Below are positions 54,339 through 63,070 of a DNA stretch of 64,000 nucleotides, one piece after another. Source of the DNA: Ditylenchus dipsaci (taxonomy: Eukaryota > Nematoda > Chromadorea > Rhabditida > Anguinidae); the NCBI GenBank assembly GCA_004194705.1, contig SADC01001266.1, positions 57,593 to 121,592 on the forward strand. The letters are read 5' to 3'. The notes under the pieces are model-generated. The model was not told the DNA's origin. It saw nothing but the letters and a program-made list of their open reading frames with translations, and made no database searches. Both the position numbers and the translations under genes were made by a program. The first letter of the stretch is position 1; each line of letters starts with the position of its first letter.

Positions 54339-54811
54339 TTCGAACTACTAAAACAAAGTTCAACAATTGGCCAAAAAGTGAGAAGGGACTATATGTACAA
54401 ACAATGACCGACACTTAGTTGCCAACACTTGGCGATCTACATATATCTCAACCACTAAACTACCACGAAACTACCACCCAAGTAACACTATCTAGATGAG
54501 AGAGACCTGGGTAGCGCAACCAGAAAAATGCTTTTAGATATTAGGTCGGCGCATACTATGGGTCGACCTAATATCCTTGTGGTTTTCCTACCCTTTCCTG
54601 GTGCTTACCTATCACCGAGATGGTTACTTTTTATACGCCGGAGAAATTAAAAATAGTTCTGATAAAAATCGTCCCAAGACAAATTTTAAGGTTCAATTTA
54701 CCTAAGGTTCAATTTACCTCAGGTTCAATTTACCTCAGGTTCAATTTACCTAGGTTCAATTTGTATAGGTTCAATTTGTATAGGTTCAATTTACCTAGAG
54801 CCGTCAGATCC

Positions 54812-55016
54812 AACTTCAAATTCAGTTTGAAATTGTGAGTTTCGTGTCAAGACCATGCGACAATTGTTAAATCCCAATTTTCATTTTTTTATTTTTTTTA
54901 ATGTTTGATTATAAAAATATTATACAATCAAAAGCTGAGTTCCAGCTTCATCTTTCTGTGTTTTTATTTTATTTATTGTACATTTGTGTGCATTTTGCTA
55001 ATTTTGTTTTGAATTA
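54812..55016. other. Flank of the MULE-like element, no gene seen
   Basis: AT-rich sequence only. Confidence 0.4.
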
Positions 55017-55434
55017 GGGCGCTCTCACAACACGTCCGTATCCGCAAAAGTTAGTTCCCCAGCTGGGTCCAACACTTTTTAAACCTATTTTCAAATGTTT
55101 TTGTCAATTCTGTTATGACAGTCTGGTTCCAAATATCGTGAGGATTCCGATTTTGCCGATCGTTTTTCAAAATCCAAAAACTTTTCACTCCAAAAAAGCA
55201 AAAACTCGATAAATTTCTGAAATAGGGTATACGTTCATCGAGTTTTCATTTTTCTTAGAGTGAAAAATTTTTGGATTTTGAAAAACGCTCGGCAAAATCG
55301 GAATCCTCACGATATTTGGAACCAGACTGTCAAAACAGAATTTACAAAAACATTCAAAAATATGTTTAAAAAGAGTGTTGGACCCAGCTGGGGAACGAAC
55401 TTTTGCGGATGCGGACGTGTTGTGAGAGCGCCCT
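55017..55434. mobile_element. Fold-back element, GGGCGCTCTCACAACACG ends
   Basis: GGGCGCTCTCACAACACGTC is inverted at the right end. Inside are the AGTTAGTTCCCCAGCTGGG core and TCCAAAAACTTTT arms, which match the element at 34409-34849 although the outer termini differ completely. Confidence 0.75.
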
Positions 55435-56946
55435 TACTACTTCGAGATATTGATTGGCAGACTGCTTTTACCCATATCTCCCTCCGTACCTATAGAAAAA
55501 AGTGAGTCTATACAAAATGTAGCCCTTTGTCTGGGCTATCGATTGGTGGTTTTAAATGAAATTTGTCTAGCCTCCTGACAAATTTCCTAGCCTTTAAAGC
55601 CACAAATCCACTTCTCGACAAAAGTTTACTACGATGTTTTTATATAATTTCACTATATTTCTGGGGTTTTTCGATGATAATGACCACGAAAAACATGCAG
55701 AAGCACGCAGAAAAAGAAAAGCCACCAAAAGCTAGCAAATGCTGCAGAAAAAATAAATAAATTATAGTTGAGAAAATGAACTTAAAAATAGTACAAGAAA
55801 TGCAGTTCTCAATCAAAATTTGGCCATGCGGTGTTTTTTACATGACGAAATTTTGATTTTTGATGAAATTAATCACTAAAATTCATCTGTCATGTATTAG
55901 AAACCAAAAAGTTGCAAAAAGATTTGAAAAAATAAAAAAAAAACATTAAAAATTTGACGCTACTGTCATGTACCCCCCCCCCCAAAAGCTACTGTAATAT
56001 ATCCCCCTCCCCCCAGAAAATCGGACCTACTGTCATATACCCCCCCCCCAAAAACCGACTTTTTTGGGAGTGTCTAAAAACCATTTTTTAAATAATTTTG
56101 CCGTAAAGGGAACAGAAAAGCAGTTTAAAAGGGTTTATGGGCTGTATTGGGAGGGGAAGGGAACAATACAGGGGCCACTTTTTTTAGCTGCTTTATCATG
56201 TTTTTCAACTCGGGCCGTGGCAAAAATAGACTCTATATGCATTTTATGATCAAGTGTACTTCTCGGAATCATGTCTAAGGTAAGTGCGTGCGTGCATCTC
56301 TAACTCTCAAGCCCCCTGCGCCCCCTTCGGGGCGCAGGTGGCTTACTACAGTAGCGCTGTATTACAGTAGCGCTTTTGGGGGGGGGGGTGGTGTATTACA
56401 GTAGCGCCAAAAATTTTTATATTCAGCAAAAAATTTTAAAACACAACGCCAATGTGTATCTGACAGCATATAAGGTTTGACACGCTGTGACTAGAGCTAA
56501 AAACGTCAGTATTATTTTTGGGTTGTCCTGTGAAGTCGGCCCTCAATTAATCGGTCTCCTTGCTGCGGACCGGCATTGGGGTCCCGGTGTATTGAAAGTT
56601 AACTGTATCGTAATATGTTTCTATCTGCACTGTCCGGAAGCTGAGTTGTCTATGTTTTCAGTTTCGACAAGAATATTGGTTTGCAGCCAACCAAAATATT
56701 TTCTAAAGACGAATCTCAGTTTATTTGGAACACCCACCTACGTTGATACCCGAATTTGGTCCAAAGTTTCGTTAAAAAGTTATTATCATTTCAGATAGAG
56801 TAGAGTGATAGATAAATAATTTCAAAATTCTCATGGACTTTCTAGAATCAACTGGGTTATGTATTTTAGAATTAGGCCACTTTTTGCCGCAACTTTATGT
56901 CACCCTCTCAATTTTCCTTCAACTCTTGAATTTTCAGGTTTGTGAA
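55435..56946. other. Intergenic with poly-C runs, no gene seen
   Basis: Repeated CTACTGTCAT(G/A)TACCCCCCC phrases stand at 55965-56050, T/A-rich around them. At 56230-56410 the CTAAGGTAAGTGCGTGCG module and several TACAGTAGCGC phrases occur. The segment just before 56947 (ATTTTCAG at 56931-56938) is a likely acceptor for the next gene, whose 5' untranslated exon is not identified. Confidence 0.4.
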
Positions 56947-58905
56947 ATGGTGTGCGAAAAAACTTCGATGCTGCGTCTGCTGATGTTGGCTTGTTTTGGG
57001 GTTTTGCTCTTGGCTTCTTCTTGCAAAGGTTCAGATGATGATGGTGGTGGTGCTGACTTCACAGACTTCGCGACTGATAATCCGGCCTCTTTCCAAACTT
57101 CAGAGCCTGAGGATATCTTTGCCGAAAAAGTTGCTGATCTGCCAAAGGAGTTGCAAGAATTTGTTGACTTGAACGGGGAGACCATGTGAGTTTTATTTTT
57201 CGATATGCATATGTCCTTAATTTTTAGTTTGAGAAAATATTTAGCACTGTGAAGCTTCCAAAAGTCATGGCGAGCGAATTGTTCTTCCATTGCTTTCCGC
57301 TAAGAATAATCTTTCTTTCACTGTGTTCCAGGAAGAAACATGTTTGGAAAAGGAGCAGCAGTGGTGAATTTCATTAGAATAAATTAATATGGAGTTTGAT
57401 TTGCATTTTCAGGCAGTTCAACTATCCCGCTGAAGATTGCGACAGTACCATGGGCATTAAATGGGAGAAAGAGCCGAGAGGTGGAATGAAATCCTTTGTG
57501 CTTGAACTTCTTGGAAACTCGTGTAAGTATTCGCGTTGATCAATCACGAGTTGCCTTTCATATTTTAGTTCAAATCCTTGGCACCAACTTCATGGGCGTC
57601 GATGTCAATGGTGAGGATGTGCGCCTTTGCGAGGTTAAGAAGGATGAGATCGGGGAACGCGCAACAAGAAAATTTGATATAAATTGGGATCTACCTGCCT
57701 GTGCTTTGAATGCCTCCAAATATGACACGGATCCCTATGGAAACTACTTCGACATGGACTTTTGGATTGAAAACGTGCTTTCGGAGAATGCTGATAAGAG
57801 TGGAAAATGTGATATCACGTTGTATTTCGTGAGTTTTTTTTAAATTTAGTCTGCTATCTTACCCATATATGTATGTCATTTAGAAGGCGGCTGATTACAA
57901 GTTTCCGACGACGACCACTACAACCACGACGAGCACTACGACTACTACGACTGCCGAGCCAACCACTAATGAATCGATTTTGTCAACGGCTGTGGTTGCT
58001 GCAGGAGTCAGCGCTACTGATGCTTCAGGCCCATCGAATATCGAAAGATCAACTGAGGCCTCGACAGGAAGCAACAACTTGGGTTTGATCATTGGTTGTG
58101 CAGTTGGTGTGTTGTTCTGTTAGTCATTATTGTTTCTTAGATATTTCATCTAGGTTGGAATTTCTAATTTCAGGCTTTCTATCGTCATTGGTGTTCTCTT
58201 GTGGTATTGCGTCTGTCGTCCGCGTCGTCGTCGCCTGAATCCTGCTGATGGTAGTGCTCCAGATGCGGATGCTGCTGGTGTTTCTGCCGCTCCTTCTGCC
58301 GTCCGTTCTATTCCTTCTGTCAAGCCTTCGGTTTCTTCTGCCTTGCCTTCTGTGCCTCCTTCAACTTCTTCTGCTGGGGTTGAGCCTGCTCGTACGAATA
58401 TTGGCGCGTCTTCTGTTCCTGCCAAAGTTGCTTCCCTGCTACTCCAGTTGCTGGAAACAAGGTTGTGCCCGCTCTTCCTCCTATGGTAGTTGTGCCAATC
58501 TGTTCGGCGGAAAAGACGGCTACTAAGTACAGTTGCCAGCAATTTTTATCATTCTTGATTTTAATCTACTTTCTTTTCAGTGAAAATGACTCAAAGATGA
58601 CTGGCTCCAAGGATGCTGATGCCAAGAAGGAGACAGTGCCCAAGGAGTTTAAGCCGAAATCCTCCGATGAGCCAGTGAAAGATGTTCCTACAAACACGCC
58701 GAAGGTCAAAGAGAAGGTGATGCCAAAGCCTAAGCCGAAAGATAACGGGTGAGAAACCTCTTTTAATAATTAAGCATTATGATTATTTCATTGCAGAGGA
58801 AAGAAAAGTCCCTACGAGGCTTTGAATGAGCTGAGCAACAGCCTGAATTCCAAGATCAAGACAAAATCAAAATCGACGGAGACCCAATATGAAAACTACA
58901 AGTAA
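56947..58905 (+). CDS. Unrecognised type I membrane protein with Thr-rich stalk
   Basis: I read seven exons: 56947-57185, 57413-57522, 57569-57828, 57884-58110, 58174-58526, 58581-58748 and 58797-58905. The sum is 1,466 nt, one short of 489 codons. A signal peptide follows the second ATG (MLRLLMLACFGVLLLASSC), so the true start may be 56968. The ectodomain has an acidic N-terminus and a domain with four Cys (DCDSTMGIKW, RLCEV, PACALNAS, GKCDITLYF). Next come a stalk of about 15 threonines and a transmembrane segment (LGLIIGCAVGVLSIVIGVLL) that the intron at 58111-58173 splits. The cytoplasmic side begins RPRRRR and continues Ala/Ser/Pro-rich, then Lys-rich, ending with Tyr motifs (SPYEAL, QYENYK). 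Frame is lost by one base at the CCC run 58434-58436 and returns if one C is added. I recognise no family; a receptor or surface mucin-like role is a guess. Confidence 0.75.
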
Positions 58906-59197
58906 AGGTTCCCATCGAAAAATTATCCTTCGAGGGTCTATATGTAAAACACCGTGTAATTGATGCTCTATGTTGTGTGAAATGTGAGCATGTGTGTGCT
59001 GTTATAAGTAAACGTTTTGTTATAGTGATTGTACTATTCCGACTTTTCTGGCAAGTCTTGTATCCGGCACGGACGATAGTGCCCTGCGCTAATTTTCCCC
59101 GGCCCGTATAGGGGGAACAATTGTTCCCGGCTTATAGAAAATGACCGAGTGTTCCTAATTAGTATGATAGGGGCAGTTGTTCCAGGCACATACAGGA
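58906..59197. other. 3' flank of the membrane-protein gene
   Basis: No clear AATAAA is seen in the first 100 bases after the stop. TATAAGTAAACG near 59005 may lie near the transcript end. Small inverted GGGGGAACAATTGTTCCC stands at about 59110. Confidence 0.4.
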
Positions 59198-59537
59198 TAT
59201 AACAAATTTTTCTAACTCTAAAACCGCTATACCTTTTCTCCTACACTGTTTTTGGAAATCTGTTTTCTCAGGTCGTGCGGCTCGCTCCAACAATTCGTTT
59301 TGACATATTGAAAAAAACTATTTTCGCTTGGTTCCCCGTGTGATTTGGCCCTTATCCATGAAGGGGGCATCCACATATCATAACCAAAACCGTAGAGGGG
59401 ACTAAGCAAAAAACGGGGTTTTCACATTATATGTCGAAAAAATTGTTAGAGCGAGTTGAGTCCATATTTAAAAACAGCCTAGAGAAGAAGTCATAGCGGT
59501 TTAAAAGTGTTAGGAAATTTTGTGACACCCGGTATAA
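59198..59537. mobile_element. Fold-back element, ACAGGATATAACAAATTTTT ends
   Basis: TTTTTCTAACTCTAAAACCG with CTATACCTTTTCTCC at the left pairs with GAAGTCATAGCGGTTTAAAA and GTGTTAGGAAATTTTGTGAC at the right. Inner arms (CTTGGTTCCCCGTGTGATTT, ACCAAAACCGTAGAGGGGAC) are weaker. Confidence 0.6.
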
Positions 59538-59925
59538 AATTACTGACTGTATTCGGCGAATATAAAAGAGGGACACGGACAATTCACTCCAACACAATTC
59601 ACCCTCAGGCCGATTCACCCCCAGCCATAAATCATTTTTTATTATTGTTGAGACAAATTTTCTCAAATTAAAAAAACACTTCAGAAGTTCAAAAAGATAA
59701 TTTATAAGTTCTGGTCTATAAAAATCGAGTTTCGAGGCCTACCAAAAGAACCCTTTTCGATCATTGTTAAAGGGATTAAGGGCTGTATTTGGGGTCAAAG
59801 GAGCCAAAAGAGGCCAATTTAGTGCAAAAAGAAAGATTTTGAACGTAGCTTTGTATACCGGGGTCTACCGCTTAAATAAACTCTGGTATGCATACATGTT
59901 TTATGCACCACGGTCACTTCACAGC
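59538..59925. other. Intergenic, no gene seen
   Basis: CACTCCAACACAATTCACCC-type phrases at 59583-59630, then AT-rich sequence. Confidence 0.4.
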
Positions 59926-60125
59926 TAATTTTAATCCAGTGGTACGCCACAAAGTGCCACTGGATTGCCAATAATTACCACTGGATTGCCACCAAAGTTG
60001 TCAAATCCAATGGTAATCCAGTGGATTACCAGTGGATCAAATAACTAAGTGGCATTCCAGCGGCACTTGGTGGCATTCCACTGGCACCTTGTGGCGTACC
60101 ACTGGATCAAACTGACGTAGCGTAG
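59926..60125. repeat. CCAGTGG-unit fold-back
   Basis: TTTTAATCCAGTGGTACGCC at the left pairs with GGCGTACCACTGGATCAAAC at the right, and the interior alternates CCACTGGATTGCCA and TGGCATTCCACTGG units. No matched flanks were found. Confidence 0.65.
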
Positions 60126-60225
60126 TCCTCACGATATGCTCTTTTATAATTGAAAACGAATGCTGTGGTTTATAAACTAAGATCTTAGGTCTTAGTCTTT
60201 ATTAAATTTGTTGAAATCTTGCATA

Positions 60226-60720
60226 CCGTATTTTCTCTAACGAGTCGGCACCTAAATTTTATTTTTCGGAATGCTGGTATAGCTTCTCTATTTAAACAAT
60301 TTATTCCTTATTTGGCCATCCTTTTTTTGGGGACAACCGTCTCGCCAATCACAGAAAACAAATTTCCAGTGGGATCCCAGCAAACTCCCGGTGGGCTCCC
60401 CGGTGAACCCCACTGGACTCCCAGCGAATCACCAATGGTACTCCCATTATGATAACAGGTGGGAATTGATGGTAATCCACTGGGGTTTCGATGGGTGTTA
60501 GATGGTGGTAGTGGTAACTCAGTGGAAAATGAGTGGGAACTGGCTGGAAACCATTGGGAATTGAGTGGTATCCAGATGGGATTTGATGGGAATCCACTGG
60601 AGATTTGATGGGAACCCAGATAAAAAGTGATGTTCCGACATGGATTCGAACTTTTAACACCTTAGGCCAGACCCGGAAGCACTACCACTTGACCACCACG
60701 TCGTTTTTAATAAGTGTGGT
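60226..60720. repeat. CCGTATT left end, CCAGTGGGA array and tRNA-like relic
   Basis: CCGTATTTTCTCTAACGAG at 60226 has no right partner. At 60365-60615 an array of CCAGTGGGATCC/GGTGGGAATT units runs to CCACTGGAGATTTGATGGGA. At 60625-60710 the minus strand resembles a tRNA (GGTGGTCAAGTGGTAGTGC, AGTTCGAATCC), but its stems are poor, so I call it a SINE or pseudogene relic. Confidence 0.5.
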
Positions 60721-61254
60721 TAGACTTCGACTATATAGGTACCACACAGTTTTCGAAATTTAACCTGACTCGCCAGTTTTTTGAAGTTAATGTCTTGTGA
60801 AACCAGCTTTATCACGATTTATTTTATTTTAACTCATTTTAATGATTCGAGAAAGCTATTAACAATGAAATGGCTAAATTTACGTTATTTTATTGATGTA
60901 GATGTACTCTAGCAAGTGAATTAACTCTATCTACAGGGAGGACTGTTGCTGAACGAATTATATTTGATACATTGAATATTTTGTAGTCAATTGACTTGCT
61001 GATTCATGCAGCATGGCAACGGAATTGTATTTATCAAACCACTTTTTTATTTCTGTTTTGAGTGGTCCTGAACAATTGTTGTTTGTTTCCATAATAAGTT
61101 TCCTATTCAAGTGCATGTGGATTTCGGATTGGGATTTTAAAAATTCTGGGAATCCAAATAGGATTTGGGATTTTTTCAAAATCGAACAGTTGATTAACTA
61201 TACAATGATGTGATCAAATTTTAAACAAAAAAAATCAATCAATTAGAGAAGTTA
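60721..61254. other. Possible remainder of a hAT element, no clear domain
   Basis: Minus-strand frames here (KKWFDKYNSVAMLHESA, about 61040) could be part of the transposase whose end is at 61255-61397, but I cannot align them to a known domain. Confidence 0.3.
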
Positions 61255-61397
61255 ACATACTCCAGAGCTTTGTTCACAAATATTAGTTTTTCTGCGGCGC
61301 TCGGATCAAGCTGGCCCCTTTTGTAATTGAAAATCTGAAGAGCTGCTCACTGGTCACGGAAGTTGAAGGCGCTGAAAGGTATCGACGCGCAGCCTTG
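61255..61397 (-). pseudogene. hAT transposase C-terminal dimerisation fragment
   Basis: The minus strand reads AARRYLSAPSTSVTSEQLFR, then, after a one-base shift, DPSAAEKLIFVNKALEYV. The hAT dimerisation motif is A.+YL..P.TS..SE+.FS followed by L....AE.L.F...N, so the match is specific. Upstream coding sequence is cut by the fold-back at 61400-61690. Confidence 0.65.
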
Positions 61398-61399
61398 AA

Positions 61400-61690
61400 G
61401 ATAACCGGTAAGTACTTTTTGTCATTCTTTATATACCAAACGAAAGATTATATTCCAAGCTATCTTCTACCATGATATATCAAAAATTATTTTATTATCG
61501 TGACAAAATTAAATGTGATGTCTAGGGTGGTCGAGGTCCAGGTCGAGGTACCTCGACCTGGACCTCGACCAGCCTCCAACTTTTGTTCTGTTACCTTCAT
61601 GTTTGTTGCATCAATGAAATAGTTTCGATGTAGAAGATAGCTCAGAATAAAAGCTTTCGTTTGGTATATAAAGAGTGACAAAAAGTATAG
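61400..61690. mobile_element. Fold-back element with a CCTCGACC palindrome core
   Basis: CTTTTTGTCATTCTTTATAT and ACCAAACGAAAG at the left pair with CTTTCGTTTGGTATATAAAG at about 61650. The centre (61527-61575) is a near-perfect palindrome, GGTCGAGGTCCAGGTCGAGG with its inverse. Confidence 0.75.
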
Positions 61691-61772
61691 AAAAATTCGC
61701 TTCGATCAACAAAAAAGTTTGGAAAAACATGAGCTCGACCTCGACTCGCCTATGTGATCGAGGGGTAACACA

Positions 61773-62455
61773 GGCTGTAGGAACTTTCGTAACAAGACAA
61801 TTTCGTAAGAGCGAAAATTCGTAAGAAACTTTTTCGTAACAGCGAATTTTCGTAACAAGCTCTTTCGTAACGCGGTTTTCAGTAACATTAGTGATATTTT
61901 AAGTTGCTTTTTTTTGCTATTTGATACTCCTTTGATGTTTCTTATAGCTTCTGTGATGTTTTGACCAAAAATAGTCAAGAAAAAAATGAAACAGTTAGAG
62001 GGTAGAATCGAACCACTGGTGAAAAAAATTCACCCCTTACCTACTGCACCATACATGCCACTAATATCAAACAGCTATGTGTAGTATATAATATATAAAT
62101 TCGAGCTCGGAGTTTTTCACCATGCTTTTGGGTATTTCTGCTGGTCTCCTAACGGATGAAAAATCGGGCGTCAACTAATTATCAAAATTTTCAGTCATAT
62201 GACCTATGCTTACCGACTTTTGTGCTCATACAGTTAATAGTCATATAATTAACTGTTCGAAGTGTCAAACAGTGACAGAAAGGCCAAAACAAATGAATCA
62301 GATGAAATCCTGAATTAGAAAATTGATTAAAAGTGAAAAAATTCGATTATTTCCTCTTACGAAAGAAATTCGTTACGAAAATTCGCTGTTACGAAAATGT
62401 TTCTTACGAAACTTTGCTCTTACGAAATTGTCTTGTTACGAAAGTTCCTACAGCC
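61773..62455. mobile_element. hAT-like element with TTTCGTAACA arrays and a tRNA-like centre
   Basis: GGCTGTAGGAACTTTCGTAA and its inverse end the element, and both flanks are GTAACACA (61765-61772 and 62456-62463), a perfect 8-bp duplication. Each end is a run of TTCGTAACA/TTCGTAAGA units. At about 61995-62062 the minus strand holds TGGTGCAGTAGGTAAGG and GGTTCGATTC, an A/B-box pair like that of tRNA-derived SINEs. Confidence 0.85.
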
Positions 62456-62463
62456 GTAACACA

Positions 62464-63070
62464 CGGAAGTCATGTGAAACAAAATTTTCTTTCAGTTTCG
62501 GGACTAAATCAATTTAAACGCATTTTTGTGATTTTGGGATAATTTTGGGATTTTTGGAATGTGAACCGGTGGGATTTGGGATTTCGGACTCTAAAACTTT
62601 GGGATTGCGATTTCCAAATTTCTGGGATTCCAATTCCCGGAGTTCCATGGATTCCAATTCTACGCCCAAGTATACTTTTGACTGCTTGTCATTCTTTCTC
62701 CTTCTACAAGCAACGAGTTGTAAAAAGCAACAATATTTAGATTAATTCCTTTGCTTTGCAAAAATTTAGTTAATGAGTTGGAATAGAAATTTCGCAATTC
62801 TTTTTCGCAGTTTGTCATCAAAGAGGAATGCGTTACATGCATTTTATATGTTATCTGCTGTTCTACCAAACCTAAGCGATAATCATGGAGCACACGTTAG
62901 TTACTAGATTGTGAAATAGATCTCTTAGCTAATAACTCCACAAAACCGTGATAATCATGATCCACCAATGATTGCTTCAGGACAAAGAAACGGGACACGG
63001 ACGTTTTGTCTAAAACCATTTGTGTCTAAACCCTTGGTGTCTAAGGCCGTTAGTGTCTAATTTATTATTA
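62464..63070. other. Intergenic, no confirmed gene
   Basis: Contains loose GGGATTTGGGATT phrases at 62545-62650 and TGTGTCTAA phrases at 63010-63060. A minus-strand frame at 62660-62893 has no recognised domain. Confidence 0.35.

Larger units (their letters stand above)
52306..54801. mobile_element. MULE-like transposon carrying a FLYWCH-Ulp1 gene
   Basis: Exact 10-bp flanks CGTCAGATCC (52296-52305 and 54802-54811) bound a 2,496-bp element. Each end is an inverted array of GGTAAATTGAACC units: about 52313-52405 on the left and 54690-54797 on the right. The array includes the variant unit ATACAAATTGAACC in matching positions, and the repeat then continues into AAAATTTGTCTTG. Long terminal repeats, a 9-10-bp duplication and a FLYWCH finger all suit Mutator-like elements. 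The only gene inside is the FLYWCH-Ulp1 gene; no MULE transposase domain was found. Confidence 0.85.

Noticed and set aside
60625..60710. tRNA gene on the minus strand
   Set aside because: The T- and acceptor stems do not pair well, and it adjoins a tandem repeat; it is probably a pseudogene or SINE head.
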